A DNA stretch of 64,000 bases from Nodosilinea sp. PGN35 (lineage in GTDB: Bacteria > Cyanobacteriota > Cyanobacteriia > Phormidesmidales > Phormidesmidaceae), in the NCBI RefSeq assembly GCF_029109325.1, contig NZ_JAQKQJ010000017.1:78920-142919 (forward strand), in the 5' to 3' direction. The position numbers and the translations under genes are program-made. Of the stretch, positions 17,334 to 26,328 are shown piece after piece. Position 1 is the stretch's first letter. Each line of letters opens with the position of its first letter. Under the pieces are notes generated by a model. That model was not told the origin of the DNA, ran no database searches, and worked only from the letters and a program-made list of their open reading frames with translations.

Positions 17334-17676
17334 CAGGGATCTCCCAAAACTAGAGCTTGAGGTGTCAACGCTACAGCTAGTACTTGACCAAGCTAATTTT
17401 GACAGGGGCCAGCCGTTCTGGGTGCAGGGTGCAAGGTCTACGGTCTACGGCTCGCCTTGACCCTGAAACCTTGAACCGTATACCCCACTGTCCCGTCATC
17501 TTTAGCTTGGCAGTCTACTAGAGCGTCCTAGGCTTGATCATTACCGGGGAGAGGCGGCCTAAAGCTGTAGTTTCTGATACAAACCTGGAGAGCCTGTTCG
17601 CTTCTCAGGACAATTCCCTGACCCTCGGGAGATATTCGCCGGGACGCGCTCAAGGCGATCCTCCGGCGGGAGAAGC
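17334..17676. other. Intergenic region with tandem heptamer duplications
   Basis: No gene is seen in this spacer. It contains two short tandem duplications, GGGTGCA x2 (17420-17433) and GGTCTAC x2 (17435-17448). The region must hold the ATP-grasp promoter at its left end. Confidence 0.5.
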
Positions 17677-17720
17677 GGGTATCGGGTATCGGGTTTGGAG
17701 CTAGCCCATACCCGATACCC
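17677..17720 (-). terminator. Long-stem hairpin downstream of transaldolase
   Basis: Positions 17677-17689 (GGGTATCGGGTAT) pair perfectly with 17708-17720, with a few further G-C pairs inward. The stem itself is built of a heptamer repeat (TATCGGG twice). It lies 8 bp after the transaldolase stop on the minus strand. There is no long T-run, so it may act as a transcript-stabilising hairpin as much as a terminator. Confidence 0.55.
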
Positions 17721-17728
17721 AGAGTCCC

Positions 17729-18910
17729 CTAGGCTACTTCAAAGGCCGGCCCCAGGCCAGCGACAATCTCCGAGGAGGACAGTTTGCCGTCGTGGTCGAG
17801 ATCGAGGGCATCGAAGGCGGCGTCGGTGCCCAGCCATTCTTCCCGGGTGATGAAGCCGTCGCCATCGAGGTCGTAGGCTTTGAATAGGTCAAACTGGTCG
17901 TCCCGAGCTTTGGACGAGGTGCCGCTGCTCTCGGTGAGTTCGGTGAGCCGAGTGGCAAGCAGGTTTTCCAGCGATTCGAGGGCCTTGCTAAACCCTTTGA
18001 TGCCTTCGTCGAGCTTTTCGGTGGCCATGCGATCGCCCTCGTGCATCGATCTAAACGTGGCTTCGTCGATGGAGAGCCGCTCAATGTCCATCGCTGCGGC
18101 TTTGGCGGGGTCGAGCTTGCGGGGCAGCTCGGCCTGGGTTTCGTCGAGCTTGGCCAGCAGCTGGGGCGAGATAGTCAGCAGGTCGCAGCCCGCCAGTTCG
18201 TTGATTTCGCCGATGTTGCGGAAGCTGGCCCCCATCACCTCGGTGTTGTAGCCAAACTTTTTGTAGTAGTTGTAGATCTCGGTGACCGACACCACGCCGG
18301 GGTCTTCGGCGGCGGGGTACTCTTCTCGACCGGTGTCTTTTTTGTACCAGTCGAGAATGCGACCCACAAAGGGCGAGATCAGGGTGGCCCCTGCCTCGGC
18401 GCAGGCGATCGCCTGGTGAATGCCAAACAGCAGCGTCAGGTTGCAGTGAATACCCTCTTTTTCGAGAATCTCAGCTGCCTTGATGCCCTCCCAGGTGGAG
18501 GCAATTTTAATCAGCACGCGATCGGGGGTAATGCCCAGCTTGTCGTACTGGGCGATGATGTCGCGGGCCGTGGCCACCGTCGCCTCGGTGTCGTAGGAGA
18601 GGCGAGCGTCCACCTCCGTGGAAACCCGACCGGGAATGATGCCCAAAATCTTGTGGCCAAAGGCCACCGCCAGGTTTTTAAAGGCCAGATTGGCTACGTC
18701 TTTGTCTGAGGCACCTTCTCCGGCGTCGGCTTTGGCCTTGAGCAGGGTGTCATCGACAATCGCCTGGTACTGGGGCATCTGGGCTGCCGCCGTAATCAGT
18801 GAGGGGTTAGTGGTGGCGTCGCGGGGGGTAAATTTTTCAATGGCTTGAATATCTCCGGTGTCGGCGACAACAACGGTCATTTGCCGAAGCTGCTCTAAGA
18901 GGCTGGCCAT
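17729..18910 (-). CDS. tal: Transaldolase with C-terminal EF-hands
   Basis: 393 residues. Residues 1-335 are a class-I transaldolase (sedoheptulose-7-P + glyceraldehyde-3-P to erythrose-4-P + fructose-6-P; pentose phosphate pathway). TTNPSL near residue 33 and the Schiff-base Lys135 in RVLIKIASTWEG are intact. A C-terminal tail adds two EF-hand calcium loops, DLDGDGFITREEW and DLDHDGKLSSSEI (about 347-381). EF-hand-bearing transaldolases are known in cyanobacteria, but calcium regulation has not been shown as far as I know. The ATG at 18910 has a GGAGAAC ribosome-binding site. Confidence 0.95.
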   Translation of the reverse strand: MASLLEQLRQMTVVVADTGDIQAIEKFTPRDATTNPSLITAAAQMPQYQAIVDDTLLKAKADAGEGASDKDVANLAFKNLAVAFGHKILGIIPGRVSTEVDARLSYDTEATVATARDIIAQYDKLGITPDRVLIKIASTWEGIKAAEILEKEGIHCNLTLLFGIHQAIACAEAGATLISPFVGRILDWYKKDTGREEYPAAEDPGVVSVTEIYNYYKKFGYNTEVMGASFRNIGEINELAGCDLLTISPQLLAKLDETQAELPRKLDPAKAAAMDIERLSIDEATFRSMHEGDRMATEKLDEGIKGFSKALESLENLLATRLTELTESSGTSSKARDDQFDLFKAYDLDGDGFITREEWLGTDAAFDALDLDHDGKLSSSEIVAGLGPAFEVA

Positions 18911-19219
18911 GGTGTTCTCCTGGAAATCGAGGAAGCAAGGGGACTTCTGGTGTTGCCCACATTCTAAACAGGGGATCAGAGGCGCTCATTAACCCTTAAT
19001 TAAAGCTACCGGGCAGTTACAAAACATTGCGTGCCCTCTGAACAATCTCCATTCCTAACGGTTTCTTAAGGGTTCGGGGTGTTGGGGCAGGGCCACGGGC
19101 CAACCCCTGGGCCTCGGGGCCTGCAATATTTTGTCGCCGAGAGACAATTATTCGGTGCCTCAACTCGGTCAAAGCTTGGCATGATGGGAGGGATTTTATT
19201 GGCGATCGCTCTTTCTGCC
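18911..19219. other. Intergenic region between tal and the IctB-like gene
   Basis: A divergent spacer of about 310 bp. It contains the promoters of both genes, with an A/T-rich core around 18990-19005 (TTAACCCTTAATTAA). An upstream extension of the IctB-like frame covers 19079-19219, but it does not look like protein sequence of the family. No other element is recognised. Confidence 0.4.
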
Positions 19220-20620
19220 ATGCTGACTCACTTTTGGCAACAGCTCACCCTCTCTAGTTTTGCCCTCGAGCAATGGCGCGATGTCAGCCTCATGCATCGA
19301 CTGCTGGCTCCGCTGCGGCGGTGGCGTCAGGGCAGCCGCCTGTTGCAGTGGGGCGACTGGATTGGGCTGGCGATTGTGGTGGCGCTGTTTGCCCTGGCTC
19401 CCTACGTTTCTACTACGCTGATCGGGGTGCTGCTGCTGGCGGCAGCGGCCCTGTGGGCACTGCTCACCCTGACCGACGAGGCCGGAGCGGGCATGACGCC
19501 CGTGCACATCGCCGTGGCGGTGTACTGGGGAGTGATGGTGCTGGCTACGGCAATTTCCCCTGTGCGGGGGGCGGCCCTGAGCGGTCTGATTAAGCTCAGC
19601 CTGAATATCCTGCTGTTTTTGCTGGTGGCGCGGGTGGCGCGGCAGCCCAGGGCCAGGGGGCTGCTGATCCTGGCCTACATTTTGACGACGCTGCCGGTGG
19701 CAATCTACGGCCTGCGGCAGTATTTCTTTGGGGCAACGGCCCTGGCTACCTGGGTGGATGTCAACTCGGCAGTGGCGGACGTGACGCGGGTGTACAGCTT
19801 TTTGGGCAATCCAAACCTGCTGGCGGGCTACCTGATTCCGGGGGTGATGCTGAGCGCAGCGGCGGTGTTTGCCTGGCCCCGCTGGGTACCCAAAGGGCTG
19901 GCGGTACTGGCGGCGGTGATCAACACCCTATGTCTGATTTTGACCCTCAGTCGCGGCGGCTGGATCGGCTTCCTGATTGCCGGATTTGTGCTGATGACCC
20001 TGCTGGTACAGTACTGGAGCATCTGGTTTACGCCGTTTTGGCGGCGCTGGGCGCTGCCGCTGCTGCTGGGCGGTGCCGCCGCTGTGGTGGTGTTGGGGGT
20101 GCTCTCGGTCAGCTCGCTGCGGGCGCGGGTGCTGAGCATGTTTGTGGGCCGGGCCGACAGCAGCAACAACTTCCGCATGAACGTGTGGGCAGCGGTGATC
20201 GACATGATTCGCGCCCGGCCCATTCTCGGTATTGGCCCCGGCAACGAGGCGTTTAATGCGGTGTATCCGCTGTTTCAGCGGCCCCGCTACACGGCCCTGA
20301 GCGCCTACTCGGTGTTTTTAGAAGTGCTGGTGGAGGCGGGGATTGTCGGTATGGCGGCGTTTTTGTGGCTGCTGCTGCTGATCTTTCACCAGGGCTGGGT
20401 GCAGCTCCAGCGGCTGCGCGAAACCCAGGATAAGCAGGGCTACTGGCTGATGGGGGCGGTAGCCTCGATCACGGGCATTTTGGGCCAGGGGATTGCCGAC
20501 ACGGTGATGTATCGACCCCAGATCAGCACACTGTGGTGGATGGCGATCGCCCTGGTGGCCAGCTACTATCCAGCGCAGCTGGGGTGGACTGGGCGATCGT
20601 TTAAGCTAAACCCGAAGTAG
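19220..20620 (+). CDS. ictB: IctB-family membrane protein (O-antigen ligase superfamily)
   Basis: About 466 residues from the ATG at 19220 (MLTHFWQQLTLSSFALEQW, the characteristic IctB start). Ten or more transmembrane segments, with the long loop holding SLRARVLSMFVGRADSSNNFRMNVW and GIGPGNEAFN. IctB was first described as a bicarbonate-accumulation protein of cyanobacteria, but the family belongs to the O-antigen ligase/polymerase superfamily and its true biochemical role is disputed. A longer start (19079) would add 47 residues not like the family; ATG at 19181 is also possible. It is probably monocistronic. Confidence 0.85.
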   Translation: MLTHFWQQLTLSSFALEQWRDVSLMHRLLAPLRRWRQGSRLLQWGDWIGLAIVVALFALAPYVSTTLIGVLLLAAAALWALLTLTDEAGAGMTPVHIAVAVYWGVMVLATAISPVRGAALSGLIKLSLNILLFLLVARVARQPRARGLLILAYILTTLPVAIYGLRQYFFGATALATWVDVNSAVADVTRVYSFLGNPNLLAGYLIPGVMLSAAAVFAWPRWVPKGLAVLAAVINTLCLILTLSRGGWIGFLIAGFVLMTLLVQYWSIWFTPFWRRWALPLLLGGAAAVVVLGVLSVSSLRARVLSMFVGRADSSNNFRMNVWAAVIDMIRARPILGIGPGNEAFNAVYPLFQRPRYTALSAYSVFLEVLVEAGIVGMAAFLWLLLLIFHQGWVQLQRLRETQDKQGYWLMGAVASITGILGQGIADTVMYRPQISTLWWMAIALVASYYPAQLGWTGRSFKLNPK

Positions 20621-20746
20621 GACATAGGGGCGATGCTGCCCCAGCCCTGCCAGAGACTCGCTGCGGCCCGGTTTCCTAGCTCTCAGGCGATAGAGGGAGG
20701 GATCTACGACCAGAGGTAGATATATCTGCGCAGACGGTGAAATAAT

Positions 20747-21073
20747 CTAAAGGCTGTCTTCCATACCTGCGGTGCCGTCCCATGTGGCGTGGGGCATAAG
20801 CCTGACTTTTCCTTTGTGGGGCAGCTCTTGCCCCATGGCCAGGGTGCCGCCGTTGAGAGTCAGGTGAGCCTTCAAGCGCTTTTTGGCCTCGGCCATGGAG
20901 CTGACCCGCAAGTTGAGAATATAGAGGTAGGGAGAGGGGCTCTGATCTAAGTCAGTGGCGCTTTCCCAGATGCGCAGCCGGATGCCGTCAGCATCGGGCA
21001 CAATTTTGTAGAACAGCAGATGATCGACGGCTGGGGCATAGCGGCTGAGGTTAGGGGAAAACGAGGTTTGCAT
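20747..21073 (-). CDS. Small conserved hypothetical protein
   Basis: 108 residues from the ATG at 21073. The sequence has a plausible globular composition: AVDHLLFYKIVPDADGIRLRIW then a LYILNLRVSSMAEAKKRLKAHL helix. I do not recognise the family. A longer reading to 21163 adds 30 residues of weaker quality. No membrane segment, signal peptide or metal motif is visible. It is isolated between the convergent IctB-like gene and a 336-bp spacer. Confidence 0.6.
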   Translation of the reverse strand: MQTSFSPNLSRYAPAVDHLLFYKIVPDADGIRLRIWESATDLDQSPSPYLYILNLRVSSMAEAKKRLKAHLTLNGGTLAMGQELPHKGKVRLMPHATWDGTAGMEDSL

Positions 21074-21409
21074 GTCCCAAAGACCAAAATCAAACGACCA
21101 GAAGCGCGAATAACCGGCAGCAGCACCTTCACCTTCCTTGAGAGTACCCACAGCAGGGGGCACAATCTAAGGGGTCTTTATGAATTCCTTACAATTACTT
21201 TGCGTAGTTTCGGCGCTGCCACCGCCCGGATGAACGTCATAATTTGTAAGAAATTGCCGCTGGGTCTGGCCCAAGTTGGGACAAACCTGTCCGAATGCCT
21301 CTAAACGCAACCGTTTAGGGGTGGCTATCTCTCAGTATCGAATAAGTTGCGATCGCCCGCCGGGCTTTTGGCCCCGATCTGCGTAAAAATGCCTAAAAAT
21401 TTATGTTCC
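21074..21409. other. Intergenic region with a 10-bp-stem hairpin
   Basis: This 336-bp spacer separates two minus-strand genes, so it probably holds the promoter of the hypothetical gene at its left end and the transcript end of the SRPBCC gene at its right end. A hairpin at 21298-21321 has arms CTAAACG/CGTTTAG (extended by GC and one G-T pair) and a CAAC loop, without a T-run. No ORF or RNA is recognised. Confidence 0.4.
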
Positions 21410-21988
21410 CTAAAGATTAGACGAAGCGTCACGGCGTTCCATCTCGTCCCGCAGCGCCTTGACGGTATCGACTAAGCCGGTCTCGAACAGGTTATAAAAC
21501 AGTGACTTGAACGGGCCGACATCGGCTTCGGCCCGCACCTGCTGGGACAGCAGGCGCACCGGCTCAGCACCGGAGGCCAGGGTGGTGGTGTCGATGCGCC
21601 AGTGGCCGTACATGTAGTCCAGGTTGCCCTTCAGCAGCCGAAAGCTAATCTGCTGGCCGCCTAGCTCCAGGTTTTCGGTCAGCACCGTCGATTCCATGGT
21701 GGAGAGCAGGATACGGCGGCGGTCGAGCTGCTCGACCACGGTGCGATCGCCGTCAGTCTCTACCACGCGGCTCTTTACCACCGTCGGCAGAAACCGGTAG
21801 AAATTGTTGTAATCGGTCAGCACGCTCCAGGCCAGAGCGTGGGAGACCGGGGTGGCTACCATAATGCCGTACTGGCCCTTGCCGCCTTTGACCAATACGT
21901 CGCGGTTGGCCAGGGTCGCTAAATCCGCCGGGGTTAGTTTAGCTAAATAGGCCTCAGCTGGCTGAACCTGACGGGATAGACTCGACAT
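21410..21988 (-). CDS. SRPBCC/Coq10-like (START-fold) protein
   Basis: 192 residues from the ATG at 21988. The middle region, with ATPVSHALAWSVLTDYNNFYRFLPTVV and EQLDRRRILLSTMESTVLTENL, fits the polyketide-cyclase/Coq10-like START fold that binds hydrophobic ligands such as lipids or quinones. Most cyanobacterial members are uncharacterised. No signal peptide. It diverges from the PNPOx-like gene at 22106. The family call is from pattern and spacing of the conserved aromatic and Pro residues; the ligand is unknown. Confidence 0.75.
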   Translation of the reverse strand: MSSLSRQVQPAEAYLAKLTPADLATLANRDVLVKGGKGQYGIMVATPVSHALAWSVLTDYNNFYRFLPTVVKSRVVETDGDRTVVEQLDRRRILLSTMESTVLTENLELGGQQISFRLLKGNLDYMYGHWRIDTTTLASGAEPVRLLSQQVRAEADVGPFKSLFYNLFETGLVDTVKALRDEMERRDASSNL

Positions 21989-22105
21989 AATATCTGGTGC
22001 CAAATACCTGAGTGCCAAAACTCAAAACTCAATTACTGTAGCGCTAAGCCGCAGCGGCGGCACAGCTCTAATCGGTTGTTTTTATCAGCTTACTGCCATT
22101 TACCA

Positions 22106-22618
22106 ATGCCTAGTTTTCCAGCGGTTCTAGCGGCCTACCAAGACCTGCCCACCCGGGTGCTCAGTTTGATGCTGAGCACCGTCAGTGATACCGGCCAGCC
22201 CCAGGCCAGCTACGCCCCCTATGTCATCGATGACGCCTACCAAATTTATATCTTCACCAGCGGGCTGTCGGCCCACACAGCCAACCTGCAAACCACCGGC
22301 CTGGCCAGCATTCTGCTGATCGAAGACGAAGCGGATGCGCCCCAGGTGTTTGCCCGTCAGCGAATTACCTACGACTGTCAGGCCCGCCTGCTGCCCCGAG
22401 ACACCGCCCTCTGGGACGCCATTGCCGATCGCTTTGAGCGTCGCTTTGGGGAAATTACTGCCATGCTGCGATCGCTCGACGACTTTCAAATCTTTTGCCT
22501 CAGCCCCCAGGCCGGGCGCTTTGTGATGGGGTTTGGAGCCGCCTACCAGGTTGACGCCAACGATCTGAGTCAGCTGGTCAGCCCGCCTCAAACTGGCCCC
22601 GACAGCGCCTCGGTTTAG
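22106..22618 (+). CDS. HugZ/pyridoxamine-5'-phosphate-oxidase-like protein
   Basis: 170 residues from the ATG at 22106. It has the FMN-binding split-barrel pattern: LMLSTVSDTGQPQASYAPYV, then IYIFTSGLSAHTANLQ, then a strand with SILLIEDEADAPQVFARQRITYDC. This resembles HugZ-like haem-utilisation proteins in the PNPOx superfamily; the C-terminal FRMGFG-like segment (GRFVMGFGAAYQV) also fits. A role in haem degradation or FMN-dependent reduction is plausible but not shown. It is followed on the opposite strand by the EamA transporter gene. Confidence 0.8.
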   Translation: MPSFPAVLAAYQDLPTRVLSLMLSTVSDTGQPQASYAPYVIDDAYQIYIFTSGLSAHTANLQTTGLASILLIEDEADAPQVFARQRITYDCQARLLPRDTALWDAIADRFERRFGEITAMLRSLDDFQIFCLSPQAGRFVMGFGAAYQVDANDLSQLVSPPQTGPDSASV

Positions 22619-22627
22619 CTGTTTTGC

Positions 22628-23506
22628 CTAGCCGTTCACCAAAATACCAATGCCCACCAGGGCCACGATGGCCCCCACCACGGCCCTCAGGCTGACGCGA
22701 TCGCCCAGGGCCGCCGCCAGGGGCAGCACAAACAACGGGCTGGTGGAGGTCAGCGCCTGGGCTACCCCGGCAGCGGCGAACTTGAGCGCAATCTGCTGAA
22801 GGTAGATGGCCAGGTAGGTGCCCAGGGCCGCCGCCAGGGCTACCCCGGCTAGCAAGCGGGGCGATCGCAGCGGCCTCAGCTGCCCTGCCACTGGCCCTTG
22901 CCAGCGCAGAATCCCCACAATGATGATGCCGCCCCCCACCAGCCGCAGCAGCGAGCTCCACAGGGGAGCCACCTCGGTATCGGCCAGCACCGCCCGCGAC
23001 ATCACCGCGCCCGTCGCCTGGCCCAGGGCTGCCAGCACCCCGTACAGCACGCCCCGGTAGTCGGCTGGGCCTGGAGCCGCCCCAGGCACTCGCTCGGCAA
23101 TCACCCACAGCACCCCGGCCAGGGTGAGCCCCATGCCCAGCCAGGCTCGCCCGCTGAGGGTTTCCTGCAAAAACACCAGGGCCAGCAGGGCCGCCAGGGG
23201 TGGAGCCAGGGTCTCGAGCAGCAGCGCCCGTCGGGGGCCGAGGCGATTGATGGCGGCAAAGTAGGCGGTGTCGCCCAACCCGATGCCGATGCCGCCGCTG
23301 AGGGCCAAAATGCTCACCGCCTGGCGGTCTAGGCCCGCCGTACTCTGCCTGAGCAGCACCAGGGTTAATGACAGCAGCCCCAGGGCGATCGCCCCCTTAG
23401 CCAGATTGAGCACCAGCGGCGACAGCGCCTTGCCCAGCCGCCCAAACACCACGGTAGCCAAGGCCCACAAAAAGGCGGCTGTCAGGGCCGCGAGTTCACC
23501 TCCCAT
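22628..23506 (-). CDS. EamA/DMT family transporter
   Basis: 292 residues with ten hydrophobic segments arranged as two five-helix EamA repeats, the normal layout of drug/metabolite transporters. The first repeat begins LTAAFLWALATVVFGRLG and the second contains YGVLAALGQATGAVMSR. Such permeases export amino acids or other metabolites across the inner membrane; the substrate cannot be read from sequence. The ATG at 23506 is the family start. It ends nine bases from the preceding convergent gene. Confidence 0.9.
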   Translation of the reverse strand: MGGELAALTAAFLWALATVVFGRLGKALSPLVLNLAKGAIALGLLSLTLVLLRQSTAGLDRQAVSILALSGGIGIGLGDTAYFAAINRLGPRRALLLETLAPPLAALLALVFLQETLSGRAWLGMGLTLAGVLWVIAERVPGAAPGPADYRGVLYGVLAALGQATGAVMSRAVLADTEVAPLWSSLLRLVGGGIIIVGILRWQGPVAGQLRPLRSPRLLAGVALAAALGTYLAIYLQQIALKFAAAGVAQALTSTSPLFVLPLAAALGDRVSLRAVVGAIVALVGIGILVNG

Positions 23507-23666
23507 AGCTGTGTCAACCTGCTTTGAAATGTTCAGTCTTGCACAAGGCTACCCCAGGGGCATGCAACAGAATCTTTACACTTCTGGGCCAGGAATGTGC
23601 TGATCGAGGGAGCGATCGCCGTAGAGAGAACCAAGACAGTCTGACCATCCTAGGAAATTTTGCGTT

Positions 23667-25346
23667 ATGCGTGTCTGGGCTCTAGCATCATGCAGCGGTC
23701 TACTGGCTCTGGCGGCCTGTAGTGCCGAACAATCCAGCTCTCCTAACCCAAGCGCGGTTCCCCTCGACGGGGAAGACGCCGCCGTTGAAACCCAGCGGGG
23801 GCTAATTGCCGTGGCTTCCAGCCCTATGGCTCGTCCGGAGGTGCGTCCCCGACCGACTATCGGCGGCTATCGCCTCAGCGCAGCGGCGGGGCATCCGGCC
23901 GCCACTACCGCTCGCGGCAAAGCCTTACCCCAGGCCGCCGAGCTTCGCCAACGGCTGGAGCGCCTGCGGAGCCAGCAGGGTCGCCTCTCATCTGCAACTC
24001 CGCTGGTGACTGCGCCCCAGCCCGCCACCCTGGCCCGTCCCACGCTCTCCCAATCCCGCCCCGCTAGCCCGGCGGCTGAGCCAGGGAGCCCGGCCTTTAA
24101 CCCTGTCCGGGGCAGCAACCTCAGCACCCAGGGCATCGCGCCGCTGCCCACCCCGTTTCGGCCCACCCCGATCGATTCCGAGGCCACCATTCCCGAGGCC
24201 ACCATTCCCACCGCCAGTGCCGCCGCAGACCTGGGCGAGGTAACCGCCGCCAGGGTGGCCCAAACTTACCCAATTGCGCCGCTCCGGCACCAGGGCTACA
24301 GCACTCGAGCCCAGCAACCTGCGCCAGTGCTGTCCGTAGCTCGCTCTGGCGCTGAGTTCCCCACCGCCAGGCTGCACGGCGGCGTTCTGACGACTCAGCA
24401 AACCGATGCGGTCAGTCCAGCGGGGGCGATCGCTGCTTCAGTGGCCATTGTTGACGGGAGTGCCTCCCCTGGGTTTACCCCTGGGTCAGTCAGAGAGGCC
24501 GCCACCAATACCTCAGCCCCTGATCTAGCGCTTGGGTCAGAGTCTCCAGGGCCAGAGCCAGGGCTAGGGCGATCAGAACTCGAATTGCAGCCTGCGTCTC
24601 CGGCAGCAGCGCCCCTGACCGTCGACAGCCACCAATCCAGTGGTCCGGTGGCCCTGGCTCCCACCGCCAGCCTGAACGGCGAGATCAGCCGCGAGGCTCA
24701 CCAGAGCCAGGGCGTGTCAACCGGAGCGACCTCTGCCCCTGTCTCCCAGTCCACCGGGCTGTGGGCATCGGGCCCAGCCGCCGCCGGGCCTGAAGTCACC
24801 CCCCCCGAGAGCCTGCCCCTCAACCCGCCCCCTCGCCTGCGCCCTGAGCTCTCTGAGGTGGTGACTGTCCCTGAGGTGGCGGCTGAGATGGACGACTCTA
24901 CCGCTCGAGAACAGATACTGGTGCCGAGCGCGGCGCAAATCGTCGCCCCTGCCTCGGCTCTCCCTGACCCTGACGGCCAGACCGCAGCGGCCGCTCTGGG
25001 GGAAGCTGCTGCCCCACCAGAGCTACACCACCAGAGTCAGAGCAGCGCCGATGGAGTTCGCCTGATCCCAACGGCGAGCCAACCCCCCAAAGGGCTGGCC
25101 CTTGGCTACTGTCTGTCGCCCAGTGGTCAGATTGTGCCGACGGCCCTCGAGGCCGCCCCTGAGACCGCCCCTGAGACCCCAGGAGCGGCGGCCCCGCTGC
25201 CCAAATTCAGCACCTCTAGCGCCGCTGACGCGGGCCTGGGCCTGGGGTCAGCTTTGGCCAAGGACGCCGCCGCTGAACCCTGCGTGGGTCTGTCCCCGCC
25301 GGAACTCGCTACCGAGCCCTCCCCAGAGGCTCCACCTCAGCCCTAG
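23667..25346 (+). CDS. Ala/Pro/Ser-rich putative lipoprotein
   Basis: 559 residues, with a lipoprotein signal (MRVWALASCSGLLALAACS) and lipobox LAAC. The rest is low complexity: Ala, Pro, Ser, Thr and Glu dominate, with no obvious folded domain except a short conserved-looking YCLSPSGQIVPT segment near residue 475. It could be an extended envelope or cell-surface protein. The frame is open without interruption and the start is a normal ATG, but the composition weakens confidence in function. It reads toward the alpha/beta hydrolase gene on the same strand. Confidence 0.65.
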   Translation: MRVWALASCSGLLALAACSAEQSSSPNPSAVPLDGEDAAVETQRGLIAVASSPMARPEVRPRPTIGGYRLSAAAGHPAATTARGKALPQAAELRQRLERLRSQQGRLSSATPLVTAPQPATLARPTLSQSRPASPAAEPGSPAFNPVRGSNLSTQGIAPLPTPFRPTPIDSEATIPEATIPTASAAADLGEVTAARVAQTYPIAPLRHQGYSTRAQQPAPVLSVARSGAEFPTARLHGGVLTTQQTDAVSPAGAIAASVAIVDGSASPGFTPGSVREAATNTSAPDLALGSESPGPEPGLGRSELELQPASPAAAPLTVDSHQSSGPVALAPTASLNGEISREAHQSQGVSTGATSAPVSQSTGLWASGPAAAGPEVTPPESLPLNPPPRLRPELSEVVTVPEVAAEMDDSTAREQILVPSAAQIVAPASALPDPDGQTAAAALGEAAAPPELHHQSQSSADGVRLIPTASQPPKGLALGYCLSPSGQIVPTALEAAPETAPETPGAAAPLPKFSTSSAADAGLGLGSALAKDAAAEPCVGLSPPELATEPSPEAPPQP

Positions 25347-25494
25347 CCTGGGCGTTCCGCCGTCGCGCTGCCTGACGCCTGCGACCTGAGGGTGCGACAG
25401 CCCGCTGACTCCCCCCTCGGATTGACCTGGCAACACCTGCCTGGCCAGGCTATGGTAAATCGGGTTGCGCTGACACCGGGGATCGCCACACACC

Positions 25495-26328
25495 ATGAAA
25501 CTCCACTGCACCATTCAGGGAACCGGCTTTCCCATGCTTTGCCTGCACGGGCACCCGGGGTCGGCTAAAACCATGGGGGTGTTTACAGAACGGCTGCGCG
25601 ATCGCTACCAAACTCTGGCCCCCGATCTGCGGGGCTACGGCGCTAGCCAAACGCGATCGCCCTTTGACCTCGAGGACAGCCTCACCGACCTGGTGGAACT
25701 GCTCGATGCCCAGGGCATTGACCGCTGCCTGGTGCTGGGCTGGTCGCTGGGGGGCATTTTGGCCATGGAGCTGGCCCTGCGCTATCCTCAGCGGGTGGCA
25801 GGGCTGATTTTAATTGCCACCGCCGCCCGCCCCGTCGGTGCCCACCCGCCTACCACCTGGCTGGAACTGCTCAACACCGGTCTGGGGTCAGTTCTGAATG
25901 TGATTGCCCCCGGCAACGGGCTGGTACGCCACGGGCTGGGGCCGCGATCGCTCTACCGCTACCTGCTGCGGCAGCACACCCCCCACGCCTACCACCGTCT
26001 GGCGAAGGAGGGGTTCTGGGCCTACCTGGGCACCTCGCCGCTGGCGAATCGCGCCCTCAATCGCGCCCTGGGCCGCCGCTACAACCGCCTGGCCGACCTG
26101 GGGGCGATCGATGTCCCCTGCCTGGTGCTCTGCGGGGCTAACGACTGCCACATTACCGCCCAGGCCAGCCTGGAGACTGCCGCCCACCTGAGTCAGGCCG
26201 AGAGCCACTGCTACCCCAACACCGCTCACCTGCTGCCGTGGGAAATTCCTCACCAAATTTTGGGCGACATTGACGCCTGGCTAGCCCGCTACGCCACAGA
26301 ACTGCTGAGCCAAGGCGAGGTGCTCTAG
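25495..26328 (+). CDS. Alpha/beta hydrolase
   Basis: 277 residues. The HGHPGSAKTMGVF oxyanion-loop region, the nucleophile elbow GWSLGG with Ser84, a DLRGYGAS strand, a late acid (CGANDCHIT) and a terminal catalytic His in NTAHLLPWE give a complete alpha/beta hydrolase fold. The nearest types are haloperoxidase/esterase-like enzymes; the substrate is unknown. No signal peptide: cytoplasmic. Its stop overlaps the stop of the convergent DUF1816 gene by four bases. Confidence 0.88.
   Translation: MKLHCTIQGTGFPMLCLHGHPGSAKTMGVFTERLRDRYQTLAPDLRGYGASQTRSPFDLEDSLTDLVELLDAQGIDRCLVLGWSLGGILAMELALRYPQRVAGLILIATAARPVGAHPPTTWLELLNTGLGSVLNVIAPGNGLVRHGLGPRSLYRYLLRQHTPHAYHRLAKEGFWAYLGTSPLANRALNRALGRRYNRLADLGAIDVPCLVLCGANDCHITAQASLETAAHLSQAESHCYPNTAHLLPWEIPHQILGDIDAWLARYATELLSQGEVL

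Noticed and set aside
18041..18709. 222-residue plus-strand open frame
   Set aside because: Antisense to the conserved transaldolase gene, with the usual mirror composition.
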